This document shows, one piece after another, positions 38,628 to 48,030 of a DNA stretch of 48,069 nt (within the stretch, counting starts at the first letter, position 1; each line of letters opens with the position of its first letter). The stretch is from assembly GCA_019115305.1 (NCBI GenBank), contig DXDW01000010.1:1-48069 (forward strand), written 5' to 3'. The translations under genes and the position numbers were made by a program. This stretch comes from Candidatus Anaerofilum excrementigallinarum (lineage in GTDB: Bacteria > Bacillota > Clostridia > Oscillospirales > Ruminococcaceae). The notes under the pieces are model-generated. The model did no database searches. It saw nothing but the letters and a program-made list of their open reading frames with translations, and was not told the DNA's origin.

Positions 38628-38649
38628 GGAAAATTCCCCTTCCTTATTA

Positions 38650-38697
38650 TAAAAAAACAGGGGCCGCCGCCCGCCCAGACAGCGGGGCGGCAGCCCT
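38650..38697 (-). terminator. Strong terminator-like hairpin between the DAHP synthase gene and aroA
   Basis: GGGCTGCCGCCCCGC...GCGGGCGGCGGCCC then CTGTTTTTTT on the minus strand. Confidence 0.75.
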
Positions 38698-38715
38698 CCG
38701 ATACTATGCTTTCTT

Positions 38716-39732
38716 TTACAGGTCGCGGCCCACCACACGGGCGATGGTGCGGCCCTTTTCAATGACATCCTTGAACCGGGCGGGTTTCAGGCTCTGGGCG
38801 CCGTCGCTCCAGGCATGCTCGGGATCGGGATGCACCTCGATGATCAGACCGTCGGCGCCGGCGGCGATGGCGGCCAGGCTCATGCTCTCCACATACTTCC
38901 AGTTGCCGGTGGCATGGCTGGGGTCGATGACGATGGGCAGGTGGGTCTTTTCCTTGATGATGGGAATCACCGACAGATCCAGGGTATTGCGGGTGTACTT
39001 TTCAAAGGTACGGATGCCCCGCTCGCAGAAGATCACGTTCTCGTTGCCCCCGGCCATGATGTACTCGGCGGCCATGATCCACTCCTCGATGGTGTTGGCC
39101 AGGCCCCGCTTGAGCAGCACCGGCTTTTTCATCTTGCCCACGGCCTTGAGCAGCTGGAAGTTCTGCATGTTCCGGGCGCCGATCTGCACCAGGTCCACAT
39201 ACTCCTCAAACTCGTCGATGCGGTCCTCGCTCATCAGCTCGCTGACGATGGGCAGACCGGTGATTTCCCGGGCCTTCACCAGGTCCATGATGCCCTCGGT
39301 GCCCAGACCCTGGAAGGCATAGGGGGAGGTGCGGGGCTTGTAGGCGCCGCCCCGAAGCAGAGTGCCGCCGGCCTCCTTCACAGCCTTGGCGACGGCGATG
39401 GTCTCCTCCTCGCCCTCCACGCTGCAGGGGCCGCCGATGACGGCGATCTTCTCCTGGCCGCCGATCTTGACGCCGCCCACATCCACAATGGTGTCGGCCT
39501 CGTGGAACAGCCGGTTGGCCTTTTTGTAGGGGGCTGCCACACGGGTGACGCTGTCCACCCAGGGGTTGGCGGCGATGATCTTTTCATCCAGCTTGGTGGT
39601 GTCGCCCACCAAACCGAATACGTTGTAATCGGTGCCTCGGATCAGAGTGACAGACAGGCCCTGGGCCTCGAAGCTGTCGATGATCTTTTTGATTTCCTCC
39701 TGGGGAGTGCCGCGTTTGGTAGAAATAATCAT
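38716..39732 (-). CDS. aroF: 3-deoxy-7-phosphoheptulonate synthase with N-terminal ferredoxin-like domain
   Basis: IAVIGGPCSVEGEEETIAVAKAVKEAGGTLLRGGAYKPRTSPYAFQGLG, VIIDPSHATG-type motif (VIDPSHATGNW). Confidence 0.95.
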   Translation of the reverse strand: MIISTKRGTPQEEIKKIIDSFEAQGLSVTLIRGTDYNVFGLVGDTTKLDEKIIAANPWVDSVTRVAAPYKKANRLFHEADTIVDVGGVKIGGQEKIAVIGGPCSVEGEEETIAVAKAVKEAGGTLLRGGAYKPRTSPYAFQGLGTEGIMDLVKAREITGLPIVSELMSEDRIDEFEEYVDLVQIGARNMQNFQLLKAVGKMKKPVLLKRGLANTIEEWIMAAEYIMAGGNENVIFCERGIRTFEKYTRNTLDLSVIPIIKEKTHLPIVIDPSHATGNWKYVESMSLAAIAAGADGLIIEVHPDPEHAWSDGAQSLKPARFKDVIEKGRTIARVVGRDL

Positions 39733-39779
39733 AGTTTTTCTTTCCTTTCCCTCTTTTTTCCCATTTTATAGCCGGTCTC

Positions 39780-40226
39780 TCAGCAGACCTGGCCCTTTTG
39801 GATTTTTTCCGCCAGCTGGCGGGCGGCCATGCCGTAACCCGCCACTCCCTGGCCGATGACGTGAACGCAGCAGGCCATGCCGGCGTAGCTGATCTGCCGG
39901 AAGGGCTCCCGCTTGGTCACGTCGCTGATATGCACCTCGGCGGCAGGCAGCGCCACCGCCTTCAGGGCGTCCAGAATGGCGATGCTGGTGTGGGTGTAGG
40001 CGCCGGGGTTGATGACGATGCCGTCGAATTTGCCCCGGGCGTCCTGGATCACATCCACCAGATCCCCCTCGTGGTTGGACTGGTAAAAATCGGTCTCGAT
40101 GCCGGCCTCGGCGCACTCGGTGCGCACCAGCTCGATCATGCCATTGTAGTCCAAAGTGCCGTAGATGCCCGGCTCCCGCACCCCAAGCAGGTTCAGGTTA
40201 GGGCCGTTGATGACAAGCAGTTTCAT
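39780..40226 (-). CDS. aroQ: 3-dehydroquinate dehydratase, type II
   Basis: LVINGPNLNLLGVREPGIYG, QSNHEGDLVDVIQDA, INPGAYTHTSIAILDAL, VHISD. Confidence 0.96.
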   Translation of the reverse strand: MKLLVINGPNLNLLGVREPGIYGTLDYNGMIELVRTECAEAGIETDFYQSNHEGDLVDVIQDARGKFDGIVINPGAYTHTSIAILDALKAVALPAAEVHISDVTKREPFRQISYAGMACCVHVIGQGVAGYGMAARQLAEKIQKGQVC

Positions 40227-41454
40227 AAAATGCCTCCTCGATGGCCCGGGCCACCCGGTCAAAGGGGCCGCGGTTTTGTACGATGCAGTCGGCTGCCGCC
40301 TCATAGAGGGGCCGGCGGACCGCTTCCATCTCCTCCAGAGCCTGGCGGCTGGTGGAAAGGGGACGTCCGCCTCCCACCTCCAGCTCGTCCAGGGGCCGGT
40401 CGATGAAGATCACCGGCCCGTTCTGGCGCAGCGCCCGGATGTTGGCGGCGTTTTTCACCACCCCGCCCCCGGTGGACAACACCTGGCTGTTCTGGGCGCC
40501 GAACTTTCGGCAGACCTCGCTTTCCAGACGGCGGAAGCCTTCCTCCCCCTGCTGGGCGAAGATCTCCGGGATGGACATGCCCACCAGCTTGACCACCTCG
40601 GCGTCCAGATCCACAAAGGTTTTGCCCAGCCGCCCGCTGAGGGCCCTGCCCAGGCTGGTTTTGCCGCTGCTGGGCATGCCGATGAGGGTGAGGTTGGACA
40701 GCTGGCCCACCAGCTGGCTGTGTACCCGCTGGATCTCGCTTTCGGGGATGGTCTTGTCCAGGAACCAGCCCGCGGCGTAGACCGCCTGGGCCACCAGCAT
40801 CTCAAAGCCGTTGACGGTCAGCACCCCGGCATCCCGGGCCCGGAGCAGCAGCTCGGTGGCGAAGGGGTTGTAGATGGCGTCGAACACCGCCTGGCACCGG
40901 GGGAACCAGTCCATTTCGATCATGCACTGGCCGTTGTTCGGGTACATCCCCACAGGGGTGGTATTGACGATGATGTCGATCTCGGGGTGCTTTTGGCACT
41001 CCTCGTAGGTGATGACGTCGGGCCCCGGCCGCCGGCTCACCGACAGCACCCGGGCGGCGCCCTCGGCGCGGCAGACGGCGGTCACCGGCTTATGGGTGCC
41101 GCCGGTGCCCAGCACCAGCACGTTTTTGCCCGCCAGGCTCACTCCGTGGGCCTTTACCATGTACAGAAAGCCGCCGAAATCGGTGTTGTGCCCTTCCAGG
41201 CGGCCGTTTTTGTTCACCACCGTGTTCACCGCCCCGATGGCGGCGGCCTGCTCATCGATGGAGTCGAGATAGGGCATCACGGTGCGCTTATAGGGGATGG
41301 TGACGTTGATGGCCTTCCAGTCGTGGCGGCGCATGAAATCCTCCACCTGGTCCGGGGCCAGGGGGCAGAGGTCGTAGGTGTAGTCGCAGAGCATCTCGTG
41401 GATGATCTTGGAATAGCTGTGTCCCAGCCGTTCCCCGATGAGTCCGTATTCCAT
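40198..41454 (-). CDS. Fused shikimate dehydrogenase - shikimate kinase
   Basis: AroE half: GLIGERLGHSYSKIIHEML, NVTIPYKRTVMPYLD, HNTDFGGFLYM, NTTPVGMYPN; AroK half: LIGMPSSGKTSLGRALSGRLGKTFVDLDAEV, VLSTGGGVV. Confidence 0.94.
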   Translation of the reverse strand: MEYGLIGERLGHSYSKIIHEMLCDYTYDLCPLAPDQVEDFMRRHDWKAINVTIPYKRTVMPYLDSIDEQAAAIGAVNTVVNKNGRLEGHNTDFGGFLYMVKAHGVSLAGKNVLVLGTGGTHKPVTAVCRAEGAARVLSVSRRPGPDVITYEECQKHPEIDIIVNTTPVGMYPNNGQCMIEMDWFPRCQAVFDAIYNPFATELLLRARDAGVLTVNGFEMLVAQAVYAAGWFLDKTIPESEIQRVHSQLVGQLSNLTLIGMPSSGKTSLGRALSGRLGKTFVDLDAEVVKLVGMSIPEIFAQQGEEGFRRLESEVCRKFGAQNSQVLSTGGGVVKNAANIRALRQNGPVIFIDRPLDELEVGGGRPLSTSRQALEEMEAVRRPLYEAAADCIVQNRGPFDRVARAIEEAFYETACHQRP

Positions 41455-41457
41455 CCC

Positions 41458-42576
41458 TCAGCCCTCCTTTGCCCCGGCCTGCCACAAAGTGCCGAACCGC
41501 TGGGTGTAGAGGTCCAGCAGGCCGATGGCGCACACCGCGTCCTGCACCGCCCTTGCCCGGGGCAGAATGCAGGGGTCGTGCCGGCCCTGGATGGCGATCT
41601 CGGCGTCCTTTTTGGCGATATAATCCACGGTTTTCTGGGGTTTGTAGATGCTGGGGGTGGGCTTGATCACCGTGCGCAGCAGCACCGGCATGCCGTTGGT
41701 GATGCCGCCGTTGATGCCGCCGTTGTGGTTGGTGAGGGTGACGATCTTCTCCCCCCGCATGGCGAAGGGATCGTTGGCGGCGCTGCCCCGCATACCGGCA
41801 AAGCCGAAGCCCGCGCCGAACTCCACACCCTTCACCGCCGGCACGCTGAACAGCAGCCGGGCCAAGGTGCTCTCCACGCTGTCAAAGAAGGGTTCTCCCA
41901 GCCCCGCTTCCAGGCCGGTGACGGCGGTTTCCAGCACGCCGCCCACGCTGTCCCCCTCGGCGGCGGCAGCCCGGATGGCAATTTGCATGGCGGCTCCGGA
42001 GGCCTCGCTGAGCACTGCAAAGTCCATATTGTTCAGCTTTTCCTGCTGGCTGCGCAAGGTCTGGACGTCGGAGGAAAACTCCAGGTCCTCCACCCCGCCG
42101 CAGCTGCGCAGATGGGTGGCGATGACAACCCCCTTGCTCTCCAGCACGCTGCGGCAGAGGGCGCCGGCGGCCACCACCGCGGCGGTGATGCGGCCGGAAA
42201 AATGACCCCCGCCCCGGGCGTCCTGCCAGCCGCCGTACTTGGCGTAGGCGGTGAGGTCGGCGTGGCCGGGGCGCAGCAGATCGGCGGTTTTGGCGTAGTC
42301 GCCGCTGCGGGTGTTGGTGTTGCGCACCACCATGGTGACGGGGGTGCCGGTGGTGTGGCCGTTATAGACGCCGCTGAGCAGCTCGATCTGGTCGGCCTCG
42401 GTGCGGGCGGTGGAAAGGCCGTCCCCCCGGGCCCGGCGGCGGTCCATCTGGGCCGCCAGATAGGTGTTGTCCACCGGAATGCCGGCGGCCAGGCCGTCCA
42501 CCACAGCGCCGATGGCCGCCCCGTGGCTTTCGCCGAAAATCGTAACAGTTACCGCATTTCCAAAGGTATTTTTCAT
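41458..42576 (-). CDS. aroC: Chorismate synthase
   Basis: TIFGESHGAAIGAVVDGLAAGIPVD, RPGHADLTAYAKYGGWQDARGGGHFSGRITA. Confidence 0.96.
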   Translation of the reverse strand: MKNTFGNAVTVTIFGESHGAAIGAVVDGLAAGIPVDNTYLAAQMDRRRARGDGLSTARTEADQIELLSGVYNGHTTGTPVTMVVRNTNTRSGDYAKTADLLRPGHADLTAYAKYGGWQDARGGGHFSGRITAAVVAAGALCRSVLESKGVVIATHLRSCGGVEDLEFSSDVQTLRSQQEKLNNMDFAVLSEASGAAMQIAIRAAAAEGDSVGGVLETAVTGLEAGLGEPFFDSVESTLARLLFSVPAVKGVEFGAGFGFAGMRGSAANDPFAMRGEKIVTLTNHNGGINGGITNGMPVLLRTVIKPTPSIYKPQKTVDYIAKKDAEIAIQGRHDPCILPRARAVQDAVCAIGLLDLYTQRFGTLWQAGAKEG

Positions 42577-43628
42577 TCCTGCTGCTCCTTTTTGCGGGGT
42601 TGGATCTCCCGGGCGGTGCCCAGCACCAGGGCAGCTACCTCCTCAAAGGGGACCTTGTCCAGCCGGAACTGGGCCAGCTGGGGAATTTTTACCACGGTGA
42701 TGCTGCCGGCCTGGGCTTTTTTGTCGTGGCGCATGGCCTCCACCACCGCCTGGCGGTCGTAGTTGACCCGGGCGGGCAGGCCCAGACGCCGGTATACCTT
42801 GCGCAGACGGGTGGCCAGCTTTTTGTCCTCGATCATGGGCAGCATGCCCAGGGCCACGCATTCCCCGTGGTAGAGGGCCCGGTAGCCGTGAAGGCTGGAA
42901 ACGCTCTCGATGCCGTGGCCGATGGTGTGGCCCAGGTTCAGCGCCGCCCGGTCGCCCTTTTCGTTTTCGTCCCGCTCCACGATGTTCTTTTTGACGATGA
43001 GGCTTCGGTAGATCACTTCCTCGATCCGCTCGTTGTAGTCCTCCTCCTCAAAAAGGCGGAAGAGCTCGCTGTCGGCCAGCAATCCGGCCTTGACGGCCTC
43101 GGCCAGGCCGGCGGCAAAATGCCGGGGGGGCAAGGTGGACAGCACATCGGGGTCCACGATGACCAGCCGGGGCTGCCAGAAGGCGCCCACGATATTTTTG
43201 GTGTTTTCAAAGTTGATGGCGGTTTTGCCGCCGATGGAGGAATCGATCTGGGCCAGCGTGGTGGTGGGCAGGTTGATGAAGTCGATGCCCCGCATATAGC
43301 TGGCCGCCGCAAAGCCGGCCAGATCTCCCACCACGCCGCCGCCCACGGCCATTACGGCGTCGCCGCGGCCGAAGCCCTTTTCCAGCATGGTGTGCAGCAG
43401 CTGCTGCCATACCTTCAGGCTTTTGCTGTCCTCGCCCTGGGGCACCGTGACGATATAGGGATGGGCGCACTGGGCGGCCGCCTGCTGCACATACTGCACC
43501 GGCACGCCGCTGTCGGTGACCACCAGCACCTTGCGGTCCAGATGGACCAGCTGGTTCATCCGTCCCAGGCTGCCCCGCTTTATAATAATGTCATAGCTGC
43601 GCACGCCCAGCTGCATGGTCAGTTTCAT
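42573..43628 (-). CDS. aroB: 3-dehydroquinate synthase
   Basis: VMAVGGGVVGDLAGFAAASYMRGIDFINLPTTTLAQIDSSIGGKTAINF, LNLGHTIGHGIES. Confidence 0.96.
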   Translation of the reverse strand: MKLTMQLGVRSYDIIIKRGSLGRMNQLVHLDRKVLVVTDSGVPVQYVQQAAAQCAHPYIVTVPQGEDSKSLKVWQQLLHTMLEKGFGRGDAVMAVGGGVVGDLAGFAAASYMRGIDFINLPTTTLAQIDSSIGGKTAINFENTKNIVGAFWQPRLVIVDPDVLSTLPPRHFAAGLAEAVKAGLLADSELFRLFEEEDYNERIEEVIYRSLIVKKNIVERDENEKGDRAALNLGHTIGHGIESVSSLHGYRALYHGECVALGMLPMIEDKKLATRLRKVYRRLGLPARVNYDRQAVVEAMRHDKKAQAGSITVVKIPQLAQFRLDKVPFEEVAALVLGTAREIQPRKKEQQE

Positions 43629-44704
43629 TGCTGTTCCTCCTTTGAAAAGACGCCCAGCAGCTTGACGCTGCGGCACACCCCGTTCAGCTGCTCCAGCAGT
43701 CCGCGGGCGTTTTGCTGGCTGGCATCCCCCACCAGTTCTACATAGAAATAGTATTCCCAGGGGGTATGGGGCAGGGGGCGGCTCTTGATGCTCTCCATGT
43801 TGAAGCCCTCCCGGCCGATGATCTGGATCACCCTGGCCAGCTGGCCGGCCTTGTGGTCCACCGTGAACAGCAGGCTGAACCGGTTGCCCTTTTCCGCCGG
43901 CTGGCGGCTGATGACGATGAAACGGGTAGTGTTGCCCTCGGCGCTGTTGGCCCCGGCGGCCAGCACCTCCAGGCCATACAGCTGGGCAGTCTCGGCGCTG
44001 GCGATGGCCCCGATGGTCTTGTCACCGGTCTCGGCCACATGCTGGGCGGCCATGGCGGTGTTGGGGTACTCGATGGTCTGCAGCCCCAGCTGCCGCAGCA
44101 AAGGCGCACACTGGCGCAGGCCTTGGGGATGGCTGTATACCAGCCGGATGTCGGACAGCTTGGCCCCGGGCAGGCCCAGCAGATTCTGCACCACCGGCAG
44201 ATCGTACACCTGGGTCACATAGCAGTTGTGGGAAAAGCAGAGGTCCAGCACCTCCCCCACATCGCCGGTGGTGGAGTTTTCAAAGGGCAGCACGCCAAAG
44301 GCGGCGGCGCCCTCCTCCACCTGGCGGAACACCTCGGCCCAGGTGGGGCATTTTATCGCCCGGGCCCGGGGAAACAGCCGGGTGAGGGCGATGTGGGAAA
44401 AGGCTCCCTCCACGCCCTGGTAGGCCACCCGGTCCCGGCCCAGCACCCGGCTCTGGTACTGCCGGGAAAGGGCCATGAGGTCCTTCTGCCACTGTGCATA
44501 ATAATCCCGCAGCTCGGCTCTTTCGATCCGGGCTGTATTTTTTTCGATCACCTGTTCCTCCCGGCCGGCGTCCAGCACCGGCATACCGGTGGCCTGCTTA
44601 TAGGCGATGACTCCCTCCACCGCCTGCATCCGCGCTTCAAACAGGCGGGCCAGCTCGGCGTCGATGCGGTCGATCTCGGCCCGCGCCTGCATCAGCTGAT
44701 CCAT
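43625..44704 (-). CDS. pheA: Bifunctional chorismate mutase / prephenate dehydratase
   Basis: N-terminal CM helix RAEIDRIDAELARLFEARM; PDT VAYQGVEGAFSHIA, VLPFENSTTGDVGEVLDL, TTRFIVI; C-terminal ACT with ESIKSRP. Confidence 0.95.
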   Translation of the reverse strand: MDQLMQARAEIDRIDAELARLFEARMQAVEGVIAYKQATGMPVLDAGREEQVIEKNTARIERAELRDYYAQWQKDLMALSRQYQSRVLGRDRVAYQGVEGAFSHIALTRLFPRARAIKCPTWAEVFRQVEEGAAAFGVLPFENSTTGDVGEVLDLCFSHNCYVTQVYDLPVVQNLLGLPGAKLSDIRLVYSHPQGLRQCAPLLRQLGLQTIEYPNTAMAAQHVAETGDKTIGAIASAETAQLYGLEVLAAGANSAEGNTTRFIVISRQPAEKGNRFSLLFTVDHKAGQLARVIQIIGREGFNMESIKSRPLPHTPWEYYFYVELVGDASQQNARGLLEQLNGVCRSVKLLGVFSKEEQQ

Positions 44705-44765
44705 ACGATTCCTTCCTCTCCTGCCCCTTGCCGACCCAATGCGGCAAAATGGTTGTACTTTATTA

Positions 44766-44795
44766 AGTATACCACACCTAACCGACTACGGGCAA
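44766..44795 (-). promoter_or_regulatory. Predicted promoter of the aromatic amino acid operon
   Basis: TTGCCC - 18 bp - TATACT with TGG before the -10, minus strand. Confidence 0.55.
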
Positions 44796-44884
44796 CGAAG
44801 ATGCATAAAAATTCCCTCACATACCGCACAAATTGCAGACCCGGCAGGGCGGGTTTGCATACAAAATGCCCAATCCTCCGCCGG

Positions 44885-44935
44885 CAAAAAAACACAGGCG
44901 GCCCCGCGTCTGTGAAACGCGGGGCCGCCTGTTCC
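44885..44935 (-). terminator. Intrinsic terminator after the cupin gene
   Basis: GGCGGCCCCGCG-tttcacaga-CGCGGGGCCGCC then T run on the minus strand. Confidence 0.85.
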
Positions 44936-44975
44936 AGAGCCCGCCGCCGCTTTGCGCCGCGGCCAAAAGCCCCTG

Positions 44976-45299
44976 TTATTTCAGAAAATCTTCCCGAATG
45001 GGGGTAAAAATATCCAGCAGCACTCCCTGCTCCAGGGCCGTCATGCCGTGGAGCGCCCCGGCGGGCACGGTCACGGTGTCTCCGGGGCCGAGAATCGCCT
45101 TCTGCCCGGCGCACCGGGCCTCGAACCGCCCTTCCAGCACATAGGTGATCTGCTGGTGGGGATGGGTGTGATCGGCGCCCACGGCTCCCTTTTCAAAGCG
45201 CACCTCCACCAGCATCTGGCTCTGGTTCACCGCCAGAATCCGGCGGGTGCAGCCTTCGCCGGCGGGCTGGGGGGAGATTTCCTTTTCAAAACAAAACAT
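44976..45299 (-). CDS. Cupin-domain protein
   Basis: ADHTHPHQQITYVLEGRFEARCAGQKAILGPGDTVTVPAGALHGMTALEQGVLLDIFTP. Confidence 0.88.
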   Translation of the reverse strand: MFCFEKEISPQPAGEGCTRRILAVNQSQMLVEVRFEKGAVGADHTHPHQQITYVLEGRFEARCAGQKAILGPGDTVTVPAGALHGMTALEQGVLLDIFTPIREDFLK

Positions 45300-45397
45300 A
45301 TGGCTTTCCCTCTCTTGTTTCTGCCGCACCAGCTGAGCCGGGGTGCGGTCTTTTGTGAAAAAGCGGCGGTAAGGGGAATCCGCCGGCTGCCCGGCGC

Positions 45398-46111
45398 TCA
45401 CCAGCGGGAGGGGATGCCGGTGAGGGCTTCGAAGAAGGCGTCGCCCTGGGCGGCTTTTTCCAGCACTTCCTCTTTTTCCTGACCGCTGTATCCCCGGCGG
45501 GCCACCACAAAGCCCTCCAGCAGTTCGCTGATGTCCACCGTCTGGCCGGTGTAGGAGTCCTCATAGGTCAGGTCCAGATTGGCCAGTCCCGGGGCGTCCT
45601 GCCAGTCCACCCACTGGGCTCCTTCCTCGGCGGAAAAGGCCCCCGACCACTCGTTCACCGATTCCAGGTCATCGGTGAGAAATACCACCGAATCCCCCAC
45701 CTGCAGATCGGTGGACAGCTTGACGGTGCCGGCCATCTGGTTGGCGTAGTCCACGCTCTCCTCCCCGTCGGTGCTGAGCTGGTAGAGGTTGATCTGGAGA
45801 ACGCTTTCGCCGTCCCCGTTGATATCGGGCACCATGCCGGCATCCTCCAGCTGCTGAGACATGTTGTCCAGCATGGCCTGGGGCAGAGACTGGGAGGTGA
45901 TGAAGGACATCTGCAGGTCGGGCTCCACCCTGGACACAAAATCCCGTACCATAAAGATCACCAGCAGCAGCACCACTACCCCTACCACCACATGCCATTT
46001 GTAGTAGAACCAGAAGTTCTGCCACTTTTCCTTGGGGGTGAGGGGCCCGCGGGGCTCGTCGGGCTTGAGGTCCTCGGGGTCGATATGCAGTGTATAGCGT
46101 GCGCTTGCCAT
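45398..46111 (-). CDS. Hypothetical single-TM membrane protein
   Basis: Cytoplasmic N-terminus then TM WHVVVGVVVLLLVIFMVRDFV; no recognised domain. Confidence 0.75.
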   Translation of the reverse strand: MASARYTLHIDPEDLKPDEPRGPLTPKEKWQNFWFYYKWHVVVGVVVLLLVIFMVRDFVSRVEPDLQMSFITSQSLPQAMLDNMSQQLEDAGMVPDINGDGESVLQINLYQLSTDGEESVDYANQMAGTVKLSTDLQVGDSVVFLTDDLESVNEWSGAFSAEEGAQWVDWQDAPGLANLDLTYEDSYTGQTVDISELLEGFVVARRGYSGQEKEEVLEKAAQGDAFFEALTGIPSRW

Positions 46112-46139
46112 GGCGTTTTTTCCTCTCTTTCCGGTGTGT

Positions 46140-46877
46140 TCAGGCCGTTTCCTGCATCTGGCGCAGGTTTTCCAGAATGATGTCGGCTGTCTGCTCGGGC
46201 AGCTGCCGCAGCTGCTCCCGGGAGAGACCGTCGGTGGGAATGCTGGGCAGAATGCGGATGGTGACGTGGGTGGGTTTCATCCAGCCGCCGTTGTTTTCCA
46301 TGATATCCCGGCTGCCGTGGATGGCCAGAGGCACCACCGGAGACTTGGTTTTGGTGGCGATGCGGAAGGCCCCGGCCTTGAACTCGCCCAGTTCCAGCTC
46401 GCTGCCCTTGCCCCGGGTGCCTTCGGGGAAGATGGTGACCGAATAGCCCTTTTTCAGGTTCTCCATGGCCTGGTTCATGGCCTGCATGGCCTGGCGGGGA
46501 TTGTCCCGGTCGATGAACACGCAGCGCAGCAGTTCCATCCAGCCCTTTACCAGGGGCAGCCGGGCCAGCTCCTTTTTCGCCACCAGGGGATGGGGCTTAT
46601 CCAGGCAGGTGAGCACCAGGGGAATGTCGTAATAGCTGCGGTGGTTGCCCACAAATACACAAGGTGTGTCGGTGGGGATGTTTTCCTTGCCGGTGACCTC
46701 CACCGTCACGCCGGCCAGCCGCAGAAGGCCCCCGGCCCACTTGGGCACCATTTTTTCCACCAGGGCGTCCACAGCGGCGTCATCCCCCGCCTGCAGCGCC
46801 TTTTTTCCCTTGCGCTGCAGCGGCTGCAGCACCGCCAGCTGCACCCAAAACCAGATAAACCACACAATGGTGCGCAT
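46140..46877 (-). CDS. plsC: 1-acyl-sn-glycerol-3-phosphate acyltransferase
   Basis: VFVGNHRSYYDIPLVL (NHxxxxD) and TIFPEGTRGKGSEL motifs. Confidence 0.92.
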   Translation of the reverse strand: MRTIVWFIWFWVQLAVLQPLQRKGKKALQAGDDAAVDALVEKMVPKWAGGLLRLAGVTVEVTGKENIPTDTPCVFVGNHRSYYDIPLVLTCLDKPHPLVAKKELARLPLVKGWMELLRCVFIDRDNPRQAMQAMNQAMENLKKGYSVTIFPEGTRGKGSELELGEFKAGAFRIATKTKSPVVPLAIHGSRDIMENNGGWMKPTHVTIRILPSIPTDGLSREQLRQLPEQTADIILENLRQMQETA

Positions 46878-47211
46878 ATCGCTTCCTCTTTTCCGCCGGC
46901 AGACCTGCGCCGGCTGTTCCAATATTTCTTCCTATTGTACCCTTTTTCCCTGCCGCTTGCAAGGCAAAGACCCGCCTTCGGGGCCATCTTCACATTCCTT
47001 TCACCATCCCTGGCAGGCTGCACAAACCGCCCGCAGTCAATTTGCACATTGTGCCAAAATCGTTCCGGCAGCCGGTGTCAGCGGGCGGGTTTGGGGCTTT
47101 TTGTCTTGCCAAGCGGTATAAAATGGTCTATGATTAAAAATAATTCGCGCCCCGCTGCGCGCCTATCCCGCCGCCTCGGGCGGCTGTATACAAAAGGAGC
47201 TTTGCTGCATC

Positions 47212-48030
47212 ATGGGTCTCTTCAACATGCACTACGACCGCCCCGGTCCCGGCGTTTCCAAGGACGCCCCCCGCAAAACCGGCTTCGCCCGCTGGTTTGA
47301 GATCGTGGCCCGGGACATCGGGTCTTTCACCAAGGCCAACATCATCACCAGCCTGTGCTTTCTGCCGGTGCTGATCATCGCCTTCCTGGCCGTGATCTGG
47401 CTGGCGGCCGATCCCAACCTGCTGATCGTTCTGCTGAGCGTTGTGCTGGGCAGTCTGCTGGGCGCCATCTCCGGCCCCGCCCTCTGCGCCATGGAAGCCA
47501 TCTTCCTCAAGGCCCTGCGGGATGAGCCCTGCTTCTTCTGGCACACCTACAAAAAGGCCTTCCGGGAAAACTTCCGCCGTGGCTGCATTGTGGGCGCCAT
47601 CTTCTGGTTTGCCATGCTGATCCAGCTGTTTGCCTTCATCCTCTACCTGCAGGGGGCTGCCTCGGCGGTGCTGCTGGGCATGCTGTTCCTGGACGTGCTG
47701 CTCATCACCATGGCCATGATCTTCCTCATCCCCCAGATGGTGCTGCTGGACCTGGATATGATCCACATTTTCACCAACAGCCTGCGGCTGATGCTGGGCT
47801 ATATCCCCCGCAGCCTGCCCGCTGCCCTGATCCAGATCGTGCTGTTTGCTCTGCAGGCCATCTACGCCCCCACCATTCTGCCGGTGTTCCTGCTCATCGG
47901 GCTGTGGCTGCCTCTGTTCACCGGTGCTTTCCTGACCTACAAACCTCTGGACCAGAGCTTCTCCATCGAGGAGCAGTTCACCCAGCGCCGCAACCAGGAA
48001 ATGGATGAATTTATGAACCAGCAAAAGTAA
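47212..48030 (+). CDS. YesL/DUF624-like integral membrane protein
   Basis: Multi-TM; GAISGPALCAMEAIFLKALRDEPCFFWHTYKKAFRENFRRG. Confidence 0.72.
   Translation: MGLFNMHYDRPGPGVSKDAPRKTGFARWFEIVARDIGSFTKANIITSLCFLPVLIIAFLAVIWLAADPNLLIVLLSVVLGSLLGAISGPALCAMEAIFLKALRDEPCFFWHTYKKAFRENFRRGCIVGAIFWFAMLIQLFAFILYLQGAASAVLLGMLFLDVLLITMAMIFLIPQMVLLDLDMIHIFTNSLRLMLGYIPRSLPAALIQIVLFALQAIYAPTILPVFLLIGLWLPLFTGAFLTYKPLDQSFSIEEQFTQRRNQEMDEFMNQQK

Noticed and set aside
38640-38650. TATAAT directly after the aroF terminator T run as an aroA promoter
   Set aside because: No acceptable -35, and it would leave almost no 5' UTR before the aroA SD
44705-44800. T-box, Trp-type leader peptide or other attenuator in front of pheA
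   Set aside because: Only a small TTGCCG/CGGCAA hairpin and no T-box motif, aromatic-codon leader or terminator
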